Shown one piece after another: positions 25,116 to 32,496 of a stretch of DNA of 64,000 bases. The DNA is from Desulfatitalea sp. UBA4791. GTDB taxonomy: Bacteria; Desulfobacterota; Desulfobacteria; Desulfobacterales; Desulfosarcinaceae. The stretch is taken from positions 1 through 64,000 of the forward strand of contig DHGT01000035.1 in NCBI GenBank assembly GCA_002402905.1, in the 5' to 3' direction. The position numbers and the translations under genes were made by a program. The notes under the pieces were generated by a model. The model had not been told where the DNA came from, searched no databases, and saw only the letters and a list, made by a program, of their open reading frames with translations. How positions within the stretch are numbered: position 1 is the first letter of the stretch; each line of letters opens with the position of its first letter.

Positions 25116-25805
25116 ATGTTTGTCAGCCGATCCATGACCGAAAAGGTGATCACGGTTCGCAAGGAGACATCGCTGCTGGAAGCCCAGGACCTGATGAACA
25201 AGCATCAGATCCGCCATCTGCCTGTGGTCGATGATGACAATATCCTGGTGGGTATCATTACGGACCGCGATATCCGCGGTGCATTGCCTTACCGTCTTGT
25301 CAAGGAACAGCCCGAATCCGAGGAGCGCGCCAAATATGCCCATCTCAAGGTGGAGACATACATGACGGACAAACCGGCGACCATATCGCCGGAGCACACC
25401 CTGCAGGACGCTTTGCTGTTGATCCAGGAAAAGAGGATGGGGGCTTTTCCGGTCGTGGATCGTGACGGGCGGCTGAAGGGCATCATTTCGGTGCGCGACC
25501 TTCTGCGGGCCTTTATCAATGTGCTGGGCATCGGTGAACCTGGGACCCTGCTGTGCATTCTGGCGGAAGAAAAAGTCGGGCAGCTCAAGCGGATCGTCGA
25601 TGTGATCACCGAAGAGAAAATTTCCTGCGGCAGTGTGCTGGTCGCGCGTTATTTCGAAAAGGACAAGCGGGCCGTTTTTCCCTATCTGCTGACCAACAAC
25701 GTGATGCGTGTCAAGCAACGGCTGCGCGATTTGGGTTTTGAGATTCTCGATCCGATGCAATGGTATCTGGATCAACTGCCCAAGCCGGCTCCGCCTGAAG
25801 CATAA
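25116..25805 (+). CDS. acuB: AcuB-like CBS-CBS-ACT domain protein
   Basis: A 229-aa cytoplasmic sensor with two CBS domains (residues about 1-60 with HQIRHLPVVDDDNILVGI, and 75-135 with KRMGAFPVVDRDGRLKGI) that normally bind adenine nucleotides, then an ACT-like domain (GTLLCILAEEKVGQLKRIVD to GFEILD, about 145-215). This is the architecture and length of AcuB. Strong ribosome site GGAGGAG. Its position right behind the AcuC-type gene suggests it senses energy charge for the acetylation switch, which is inferred from B. subtilis acuABC; no AcuA acetyltransferase is in view. Confidence 0.82.
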   Translation: MFVSRSMTEKVITVRKETSLLEAQDLMNKHQIRHLPVVDDDNILVGIITDRDIRGALPYRLVKEQPESEERAKYAHLKVETYMTDKPATISPEHTLQDALLLIQEKRMGAFPVVDRDGRLKGIISVRDLLRAFINVLGIGEPGTLLCILAEEKVGQLKRIVDVITEEKISCGSVLVARYFEKDKRAVFPYLLTNNVMRVKQRLRDLGFEILDPMQWYLDQLPKPAPPEA

Positions 25806-25924
25806 CCTGCAACCGGTAAATTTTTAGTGTAAATGCGGGCGCTTTCGATTCCGGAGATTCGACAGGGATCCCTGCTCTACACCCTGGCACGTATAGCACA
25901 GGTGCGCCACCGTTCGAATCCGCC

Positions 25925-26806
25925 ATGACGATATCTTCCATGCTCCTTGCACCTTACCAAGATCTCTACATTTACTACCTCCGGGGGCAGGTTCACGGCA
26001 ATCCCTTCAGTACTCATGAAAACTACATCGGCAACTGGCAAGAGGGGGAAGACTCCTTTCTTTTTTTCAAGGTGTCTGCCGATGAAGCGGTGCGCCTGCT
26101 CGTCCAACGACAGGCCCACCTGGCGCTTGAGGACCGGTTTGAGATGACTTACGAAGAGTGGCAAGGGCACGCCATTGGACCATTTCAGGTGGGCCGACTC
26201 ACCTTCGTCCCGCCCTGGCTGGATGCCCCTGTTGCCAGCGATGCGCGGGCCATTGTGCTCGACCCGGGCGTGGTCTTCGGAAACGGCCGGCACCCCACGA
26301 CCAGCGACTGCCTGGTTGCGATTCAGATGGCCTTTGATGCGCAACCGGTTCACACGGTGCTCGATTTGGGTACCGGTACCGGGTTGTTGGCCTTGGCCGC
26401 CGCCCGCCTGGGAGCCGGAGCCGTCCTTGCCGTCGATCTGAACCGGTTGGCCGCCGAGACCGCCCAACGGAACGTCATTGCCAACCAGATGGGGTCAAGC
26501 GTACTCGTCGCGCAGGGTAATGCCATGGATTTCATGGACATTTCCAGTGACCTTATGGTATCCAATATCCACTATGCGGTGATGCGCGAATTGGTTGCCG
26601 CCCCAGGCTTCGGCCGCCAGAAACGGTTTGTCCTCTCTGGGCTTCTGCGGTCCCAGGCCAGAGAGATCGAGCATCAATTGCGTGGACAACCCGTAGAGAT
26701 AATTGAAAAGTGGGAGCGGGACGGAACATGGTTTACGTACTACGGACGCGCTGTGACGGAGAACGGTTTCAATTGCCGGACGAATAACGAGGGGCAGCCA
26801 TGCTGA
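25925..26806 (+). CDS. PrmA-like ribosomal protein L11 methyltransferase
   Basis: A 293-aa SAM methyltransferase related to PrmA. IVLDPGVVFGNGRHPTTSDC near residue 110 is the PrmA substrate-linked loop, VLDLGTGTGLLALAAARLGA near 140 the SAM-binding motif I and VLAVDLN motif II. The catalytic motif IV reads SNIHYAVM where typical PrmA has NIxAxxL, and the N-terminal domain is only weakly like the L11-recognition domain, so a different target is possible. Start ATG 25925 is used; ATG 25940 is an alternative. Its end overlaps the next gene by 7 bases. Confidence 0.75.
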   Translation: MTISSMLLAPYQDLYIYYLRGQVHGNPFSTHENYIGNWQEGEDSFLFFKVSADEAVRLLVQRQAHLALEDRFEMTYEEWQGHAIGPFQVGRLTFVPPWLDAPVASDARAIVLDPGVVFGNGRHPTTSDCLVAIQMAFDAQPVHTVLDLGTGTGLLALAAARLGAGAVLAVDLNRLAAETAQRNVIANQMGSSVLVAQGNAMDFMDISSDLMVSNIHYAVMRELVAAPGFGRQKRFVLSGLLRSQAREIEHQLRGQPVEIIEKWERDGTWFTYYGRAVTENGFNCRTNNEGQPC

Positions 26807-27639
26807 TACGTTGCTGGGGATCGAGGGGCTCCATTCCTGTATCTGGAAAAGAGTATATCAAATATGGCGGAGACACCACCTGTTTGGAGATCCGGACCCG
26901 AAGCGATGATATCATTATCGTCGATGCCGGTACCGGCATTCGCCGATTGGGCAACGCGCTCATCCAGGAGGGGCGCTACCAGTACAACTTTTTGTTGACC
27001 CACGGCCACTGGGACCACCTGATGGGCTTTCCCTTCTTCAAACCCCTCTTTCTCGAGCACCCGCAGATCCACATGCACCGGGGACCGTTTCATAAAAAGT
27101 TTATGGAGAGCATGTTTTCCAAAGTGATGGCCCCGCCCAATTTCCCGGTCCGCTATTCGGATTTGAAAGCCAAGATTTTTTACGAGGCCGGTAATCCCGT
27201 ACAATTTGAAATCGGGTCGGTCACGGTCATCCCCATACAAATCAGCCATCCCAATACCGGCAAGGGATACAAGTTCATCGAAGACGGCAAAACCTTCGTC
27301 TTCCTCACCGATAACGAGTTGGGGTTCGTTCATCCCGGCGGTTTGCCGGCGTCCGAATATCTGGAGTTTTGCCGCGGTGCCGACCTCTTGATCCACGACG
27401 CCGAGTATACCCCGCGAGAGTACAAACTGCTCATCGAATGGGGGCACTCTTCTTATCTGGATGTGTTGGAGCTGGCCTTCAAGGCTGAAATCAAACAACT
27501 GGGGCTGTTTCATCTCAACCAGGAACGCACCGACGACGAGGTGGACGAGATGGTGGCCGCCTGCCGTAAAATCATTGCCGAACGCGGCATCGATATGAAA
27601 TGCTCGGCCGTGGCGGCGGACATGGTATTTGAACTATAG
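26800..27639 (+). CDS. metallo-beta-lactamase-fold hydrolase (phosphodiesterase-like)
   Basis: A 279-aa metallo-hydrolase starting directly with the family block IRCWGSRGSIPVSG. The zinc motif is LLTHGHWDHLMGFPFF near residue 67, further ligands in PIQISHPNTG near 147, LTDNELG near 169 and LIHDAEYTP near 194. Resembles RNase Z/PhnP-like and class-II cyclic phosphodiesterases; these enzymes cleave phosphodiester bonds in nucleotides. Overlaps the PrmA-like gene by 7 bases and has GAGGGGCAGCC as ribosome site, so the two are translationally linked. Substrate unknown. Confidence 0.82.
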   Translation: MLIRCWGSRGSIPVSGKEYIKYGGDTTCLEIRTRSDDIIIVDAGTGIRRLGNALIQEGRYQYNFLLTHGHWDHLMGFPFFKPLFLEHPQIHMHRGPFHKKFMESMFSKVMAPPNFPVRYSDLKAKIFYEAGNPVQFEIGSVTVIPIQISHPNTGKGYKFIEDGKTFVFLTDNELGFVHPGGLPASEYLEFCRGADLLIHDAEYTPREYKLLIEWGHSSYLDVLELAFKAEIKQLGLFHLNQERTDDEVDEMVAACRKIIAERGIDMKCSAVAADMVFEL

Positions 27640-27650
27640 GGGGACGAACC

Positions 27651-28424
27651 ATGACAACATCCGATGCCGCCCTGGAACGTGCAGCCATGGCCTGTGCCGG
27701 GGCCCGCAAGGCAGTGGCACTGACCGGTGCGGGGATTTCCGTGGAGAGCGGCATTCCGCCTTTTCGGGGCAGGGGAGGTCTCTGGGAGAAAATCGATCCC
27801 ATGAAATATGCCCATGTGGCGGCTTTTGAAAACGACCCCGCCGAAGTCTGGAAGGTCCTGTTTCTCGGTATCAGCCATGTGCTGGAAAAGGCGCGCCCCA
27901 ACGCCGGCCATCAGGGGCTGTGGCGACTGGAGGAAATGGGGGTGCTGCAGACCGTGATTACCCAGAATGTCGATGGCCTGCATCAGCAAGCGGGTCATCG
28001 CGATGTCATCGAGTTTCATGGCACGCACGCAGTTGTGCGCTGTTCGCTCTGCGGCCGCCGGAGCGACTGGCGGTCAGTGCCCCTGGAGGTGATCCCGCCG
28101 CGATGTGAATGCGGCGGCGTGCTGCGGCCCGATGTGGTGCTTTTCGGCGAAATGATCGATCCACGCCTGCTGCAGCGTTCCCAGCAGCTCGCGGCCGGCT
28201 GCGACGTGATGCTGGTGATCGGCACGTCGGCCACGGTCGAGCCGGCCGCCTCCCTGCCCGTGATCGCCAAGCACAGCGGTGCATTCATCATCGAAGTCAA
28301 TCCCGAGCCCACCCCATTGACCCATCGGATCAGCGATGTGACCCTGCTCGGTTCAGCCGGTGAAGTGATGGAACAGATGGCATCCATGGTGCAACGACTT
28401 CGGTCGAACCGGCAGCCATCCTAA
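27651..28424 (+). CDS. NAD-dependent sirtuin deacylase
   Basis: A 257-aa SIR2 family enzyme (CobB/SrtN-like). Motifs: LTGAGISVESGIPPFRG near residue 25, TQNVDGLHQQAGH with the catalytic His near 113, GTSATVEPAASLPV near 190. A zinc ribbon is formed by CSLCGRR and PPRCECGG (two CxxC-type pairs, the second CxC). VVLFGEMID matches the deacylase subclass. It removes acetyl or related acyl groups from lysines using NAD. Co-occurrence with AcuC/AcuB-like proteins on one strand points to control of acetyl-CoA synthetase or related enzymes. Confidence 0.93.
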   Translation: MTTSDAALERAAMACAGARKAVALTGAGISVESGIPPFRGRGGLWEKIDPMKYAHVAAFENDPAEVWKVLFLGISHVLEKARPNAGHQGLWRLEEMGVLQTVITQNVDGLHQQAGHRDVIEFHGTHAVVRCSLCGRRSDWRSVPLEVIPPRCECGGVLRPDVVLFGEMIDPRLLQRSQQLAAGCDVMLVIGTSATVEPAASLPVIAKHSGAFIIEVNPEPTPLTHRISDVTLLGSAGEVMEQMASMVQRLRSNRQPS

Positions 28425-28446
28425 CCGTAAGCGTGGTCCGTTTGCT

Positions 28447-30021
28447 ATGATCGAACGACAACAAGTTCACTCGAATTCACCCGGCTGGGTCGTTTCCGTG
28501 GCTTTGCCGTCGCCCTCCCTGCACGACAATTCTGCCGATGCCGATCGCCTTTTACGCGCCTTGAAACGGGAATTGGGGGTCGACCAGGTGCAGGCCGACC
28601 TGATCCTGTTGCGACGACTGCCCCAAGTTCTCCGCGACGCTGAGTATCGGGTCCGATGCGTGCTCTTTCGGGACGGCGTCTGCGGCCGGCTCGTGCATGT
28701 GGCCGCCGCAGACGAGGCGCTGGCCGGCCTGGCTATCGACCTGGGAACCACCAGGGTGGTGATGCGGCTGGTGGATCTGGAAGATCGACGCGTCCTGGCG
28801 GAGCGTGCCTTTGACAACCCCCAGATCGAGATCGGCCCGGATGTGCTGGCGCGGATCCATTACGCCGACCAGCCTGGCGGACGCGAACGGCTTCAGGCGT
28901 TGATCGTCGCAGGGATCAACCGTGAGGTGGCGAACCTGTGTGGTTCGGTTCATATGACACCCGACCACATTTTTCTGATCAGTGTGGCCGGCAACACGGC
29001 CATGAGTCACCTGCTGGCCGGATTGCCGACCCGCTGGATGATCCGGGAGCCCTATATCCCGGCCGTCAACCGGTTCGGACTGATCCCGGCGGCCCAGTTG
29101 GGCCTGGCGGTGAATCCCCTGGCCCGGCTTTTTCTCTTTCCCAGTGTCGGCAGCTACTTCGGAGGAGATCTCATCGCCGGCATCCTGTTCACCGGTTTGC
29201 ATCGTCAATCCGAAACCGCTCTTCTGGTGGATGTGGGCACCAATGCGGAAGTGGTTCTCGGCAACCGGGAGTGGCTGATGGCATGCGCCGGCGCCGCCGG
29301 ACCGGCCTTGGAGGGCGGCGTTACGCGCATGGGCACCACGGCGGCACCCGGCGTCATCGACCGGGTGCGCATCGATCCCGACTCGAAAGCCATCGATATC
29401 CACACCATCGACGATCTGCCGCCTAGGGGGATCTGCGGTTCCGGGGTCATCGATCTGGCGGCCCAGCTCTATCTGTCCGGCATGATCGACATCCGCGGCA
29501 AGTTCCAGCCGGCGGTTTGCGGTGAGCGTTGGGTGGAAATCAACGGCATGGCCCATGTGATCATCGTGCCGGCCGAGGCATCGGCCAATGGCCAACCGCT
29601 GGGCATCAGCCAGGCCGACATGGACAGCCTGATCCGTTCGAAGGCGGCCATGTACACGATCCTGGAAACCCTCACGGGCAGCATGGGCATTGCCCTGGAC
29701 GAATTGAAAACCTTTTTTGTGGCCGGCACCTTCGGATCGTTTATCGATCCCCGCTCGGCGATCACCATCGGCATGCTGCCCGATCTGCCGCTGACCGCTT
29801 TCCGTTCCATGGGCAACACCTCCCTGGGCGGCGCCAGCCTCGTCCTGCAGTCCCGTGAAGCGGTGATGGATATCGATGCCATCCGTGACGGCATCACCTA
29901 CATGGAATTGAACGTGAACCAGGATTTCATGAACCGCTTTTCGGCCGCCAAGTTCATTCCGCACACCGATCCGGGTCGTTTTCCCTCTGTACCGGCGCCG
30001 GGGAGGCGGATATCCCGATAA
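28447..30021 (+). CDS. RACo-like ASKHA ATPase (corrinoid protein reductive activator), lacking the 2Fe-2S domain
   Basis: A 524-aa protein with the middle and C-terminal (DUF4445) domains of RACo, the ATPase that re-reduces Co(II) corrinoids. GLAIDLGTTRVVMRLVD near residue 96 is phosphate motif 1, ISVAGNTAMSHLLAGL near 175 follows the family, LVDVGTNAEVVLGN near 258 is phosphate motif 2 and GICGSGVIDLAAQLYLSG near 325 the adenosine region. Family proteins usually start with a CxxxxC-type [2Fe-2S] ferredoxin domain; here the first 95 residues have only two scattered cysteines (near 73 and 80), so the cluster appears missing. It may need a separate ferredoxin. It closes the CooC to RACo block. 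Confidence 0.82.
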   Translation: MIERQQVHSNSPGWVVSVALPSPSLHDNSADADRLLRALKRELGVDQVQADLILLRRLPQVLRDAEYRVRCVLFRDGVCGRLVHVAAADEALAGLAIDLGTTRVVMRLVDLEDRRVLAERAFDNPQIEIGPDVLARIHYADQPGGRERLQALIVAGINREVANLCGSVHMTPDHIFLISVAGNTAMSHLLAGLPTRWMIREPYIPAVNRFGLIPAAQLGLAVNPLARLFLFPSVGSYFGGDLIAGILFTGLHRQSETALLVDVGTNAEVVLGNREWLMACAGAAGPALEGGVTRMGTTAAPGVIDRVRIDPDSKAIDIHTIDDLPPRGICGSGVIDLAAQLYLSGMIDIRGKFQPAVCGERWVEINGMAHVIIVPAEASANGQPLGISQADMDSLIRSKAAMYTILETLTGSMGIALDELKTFFVAGTFGSFIDPRSAITIGMLPDLPLTAFRSMGNTSLGGASLVLQSREAVMDIDAIRDGITYMELNVNQDFMNRFSAAKFIPHTDPGRFPSVPAPGRRISR

Positions 30022-30225
30022 CCTGCCCGACGCCTTTTTGGAAAAAGGGCAAGAGGTACCCTCCCAGCGATTCTGGCTGAACGCCATTCACTCGAGCGAG
30101 AGCAGCGGGCGGGCGTAAAGCCCACCCCTACGAGACTTGGATGGAAATCCAGGCCGATGATCTTTCTGGCTGTGCAGGGGCTGGCAGCCTGGTCGGCTTA
30201 ATCAAACGGTGTTGGGTTTAAGCTG

Positions 30226-31065
30226 TTATCTGCGGAGCTTGGATTGCCGCAACTGGATGTACGCGTTGCGAAATGAGGCATAGGGATCGAGGGCTGCATC
30301 TTTCAGGGTCTTGTAGTCGTCGGCACGGAAAGAGAGCGTATTGAGAACGTTGTATCCGCTGAGTCCCAGGGAGAGCTCCATCGGCTCGACAAAGCCCATC
30401 GGGCTGGCATAGCGGTCCCCCACGAAGCCCACCGTATCGCGCAGCGTGGAGGGACCCAAAACGGGCAGATAGAGGTAAAGGCCGTCTCCAATACCCCAGA
30501 CCCCCAATGTCTGGCCGAGGTCCTCGGGATCGGGGTTGAGGCCGTCATGACGCTTGGCCGGGTTGCCGAAGCCGAGTACGCCCACTGTCGAGTTGTAGAG
30601 AAATCGCGCGATTTCCGCCTCGGCGGCCCTCCCCTTGCCCTGCAGGATGTTGTTGACGATGCGTACCGGCGCACCGAGGTTGAAGAAGAAGTTTTTGACC
30701 CCTGTGCGGATTTGGGGTTCCACCACCTTGGCATATCCCTTGGCCACGGGAATCATGATCCACAGGTAGAGTTTGTCATTGATGGTAAACATGGCACGGT
30801 TGAAGGGCTCTATCGGGTCGGGCACCGTGTAGATCTCTTCCGTCGGTCCATCGTTCCAATCCGAATCATCTTCCAGAAGAAGCAATTCTTCATCGCTGAG
30901 CTGATTTTCTTCTTCAGAGTTGGATACCGAAGATGGTGGCCCTGAATCTGAAGGCAACTCCTGAGGGGTGCCACGATCGCCACTTTTTGTGGCGCCGGCG
31001 CAGCCGATCAAGAGAAGAAGTGCCACGGTAAACAGTGCAACACTGGTATATAATCGGTTTTTCAT
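30226..31065 (-). CDS. mlaA: MlaA (VacJ) outer-membrane phospholipid-removal lipoprotein
   Basis: A 279-aa lipoprotein with signal peptide and lipobox LLIGC near residue 21. A 60-residue acidic linker (DEELLLLEDDSDWND) precedes the MlaA core DPIEPFNRAMFTINDKLY near 82, and the conserved FGNPAKRHDGLNPDPEDLGQ stretch follows near 170, then YLYLPVLGPSTLRDTVG. MlaA extracts phospholipids from the outer leaflet and passes them to MlaC, whose gene is immediately upstream in the operon. The acidic insert is longer than in E. coli VacJ. The MlaFEDB inner-membrane genes are not in the window. Confidence 0.92.
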   Translation of the reverse strand: MKNRLYTSVALFTVALLLLIGCAGATKSGDRGTPQELPSDSGPPSSVSNSEEENQLSDEELLLLEDDSDWNDGPTEEIYTVPDPIEPFNRAMFTINDKLYLWIMIPVAKGYAKVVEPQIRTGVKNFFFNLGAPVRIVNNILQGKGRAAEAEIARFLYNSTVGVLGFGNPAKRHDGLNPDPEDLGQTLGVWGIGDGLYLYLPVLGPSTLRDTVGFVGDRYASPMGFVEPMELSLGLSGYNVLNTLSFRADDYKTLKDAALDPYASFRNAYIQLRQSKLRR

Positions 31066-31105
31066 TCCCGGCCCGGCTCTGTTTTGGCGAATTGAGGCGC
31101 GATGG

Positions 31106-31729
31106 CTATTGCAAGGCGTGATTCTGTTCCTGCAATTTTTGCTCCAGCCGCCGGATCAGCTCGGCGGGAGGCTCTTTTTCCAGGATGGACCTGAATTGGA
31201 CACGATAGTTCTGCACCAGGCTGACGCCATTTTCTACAAGAATATCATATACTTTCCACTGATTATCGTTTCTTCTCAACCGGTAGTCGATCGGGATTTC
31301 GACACTTTCACGGACCAGCTTGGTCCGAACCAGGGCCAGTGGCTCTTTGACCAGCTCCTTGAGATAGACGATTTGCTCGTTGTGATACTCCCCCTGAATT
31401 TTGTCGATATAGGTATTGCCTAAAAAGGACGAAAAGACATGGGTGAACTGCTCTTTCTCCGCCTCCGAAAAGAGATCCCATTTCGGTCCCACCGTTCGCC
31501 GGCTGATCTCCTTGAAATCGAACATGGGCTGCGACACCTCCCAAATTCTATCTCTTTGCGAACCTTTTTGGCCGGGCGTGTGGTAAGTGGGATCATTGAG
31601 AATCGTGATGATCTGGTCGATGCGTTCCTTTACGAAGTCCATCGGTGTGGGCGACGCATTGCCCGCACCGACCGTCCCGACCAAAAGGCACCATATGGTT
31701 ATAGCGACTGACCAGCGCTTGAGAATCAT
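31106..31729 (-). CDS. mlaC: MlaC periplasmic phospholipid shuttle
   Basis: A 207-aa periplasmic MlaC/Ttg2D protein with a signal peptide (cleavage near NAS, residue 26). PMFDFKEISRRTVGPKWDLF near residue 68 and the FSSFLGNTYIDKI block near 100 are family-typical, and VYDILVENGVSLVQNYRVQF near 160 closes the lipid-binding fold. It ferries phospholipids from MlaA to the MlaFEDB complex. It is first gene of the mlaC-mlaA pair and is preceded by a near-consensus promoter. Confidence 0.92.
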   Translation of the reverse strand: MILKRWSVAITIWCLLVGTVGAGNASPTPMDFVKERIDQIITILNDPTYHTPGQKGSQRDRIWEVSQPMFDFKEISRRTVGPKWDLFSEAEKEQFTHVFSSFLGNTYIDKIQGEYHNEQIVYLKELVKEPLALVRTKLVRESVEIPIDYRLRRNDNQWKVYDILVENGVSLVQNYRVQFRSILEKEPPAELIRRLEQKLQEQNHALQ

Positions 31730-31831
31730 GGGTTGCTCCTTTATAAGACACTATCCAACACAGCGTACATTATTTAACCTATCGGATCTTTATGATAAAA
31801 CTTTACTGCCATTTTTCGAGCAAGTCTCCCT

Positions 31832-31860
31832 TATATAGTTAGAAGCCCATGGGGTGTCAA
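31832..31860 (-). promoter_or_regulatory. strong sigma-70 promoter of mlaC-mlaA
   Basis: On the minus strand TTGACA (31855-31860), 17 bases, TATATA (31832-31837), about 100 bases ahead of mlaC. Best sigma-70 match in the window. Confidence 0.68.
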
Positions 31861-32105
31861 GCGTGAAGAATAATTCCTTTTAATGATAACGGTAGCATAA
31901 ATTGGATTCCGGGTCTTTCGGGTGATGGCCTGGACAAGGGGCGATCGCAGGGTAAAGGCGGTGTCAGTTGGGAAAGAGAGTTCATAGCCTTTAGGTAGTC
32001 GACTACATGGTCTGCTGGTCGTGGCGCCTGACAAATAGCGGCATTTTTGCAAATTTCATATGTAAATCGAGCCTGTTAACAAACAAACGAGAGAATGGTC
32101 AATGG

Positions 32106-32122
32106 TTGGCACTATCATTGCG
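32106..32122 (+). promoter_or_regulatory. sigma-54 (RpoN) type promoter
   Basis: TTGGCACTATCATTGCG: GG at 32108-32109 and GC at 32120-32121 are separated by exactly 10 bases, and both flanks (TTGGCAC, TTGC) fit the -24/-12 consensus. The expected start site near 32132 falls just before the riboswitch candidate. No enhancer-binding site was identified upstream (31861-32105 shows no gene). Confidence 0.65.
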
Positions 32123-32138
32123 TTATGGAGGTATGCTG

Positions 32139-32220
32139 AGAGCCAGAAAAGCCAAACTCCGGGTAACCGGAGGACGGAAAGTTGCGGGTCCGTGTGTTGC
32201 GGATAGCCGAGCTGCCTGGA
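32139..32220 (+). ncRNA. GEMM-I (cyclic di-GMP-I family) riboswitch candidate
   Basis: GCCAAACTCC leads into a stem CTCCGG/CCGGAG (32157-32162, 32167-32172) capped by the GNRA loop GTAA. Next comes GGACGGAAAGTTGCGGGTCC, close to the family core GACGCAAAGCnnCGGGuC, then a short CCG/CGG hairpin and ATAGCCGAGCTGCC at the 3' end, matching the family end AUAGCCGGGUUGCC. The C to G change in the core and the outer P1 pairing were not resolved by eye. A perfect terminator follows and the downstream gene is a diguanylate cyclase, both usual for this class. Ligand could be c-di-GMP or cGAMP. Confidence 0.72.
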
Positions 32221-32235
32221 TGGATCGTTTTTTAT

Positions 32236-32269
32236 AAACCGGGTTGCCTGGCGGCAGTCCGGTTTTTTT
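32236..32269 (+). terminator. intrinsic terminator downstream of the riboswitch
   Basis: AAACCGG plus GTTGCC (32236-32248) pairs with GGCAGT plus CCGGTTT (32253-32265) around a 4-base loop, followed by T to 32269. It lies 16 bases after the riboswitch candidate and 228 bases before the GGDEF gene, fitting ligand-controlled termination. The stretch 32270-32496 holds a further CGTC-GCAAA-GACG hairpin near 32427 and no gene. Confidence 0.75.
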
Positions 32270-32496
32270 GTCACGATGCGGTGGATACAGCCGTCGCGAG
32301 CGATTGGGGTGAACGACGGCCGGTCCCACCAGGAGACAGAGACACCCTGGGTATTTTTACAGGCCGCGACAGGATGGTGTTCCGCTATAAAGGGATGCGC
32401 CTGTCCATGTGATCTGTTGTTGCGTCGCAAAGACGGGGGCTACAGGTGCGTATACACGATGAAGGCTTCTCGGTCGAACCGGTGGGAAAAAACTGA

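Noticed and set aside
25883..25900. TGGCACGTATAGCAC as a sigma-54 promoter ahead of the PrmA-like gene
   Set aside because: The GG to GC distance is 8 rather than 10 bases, so the -24/-12 spacing fails.
30030..30060. CCTTTT/AAAAGG hairpin between the RACo-like and mlaA genes as terminator
   Set aside because: The stem is only about 6 A/T-rich pairs and no T-tract follows in either direction.
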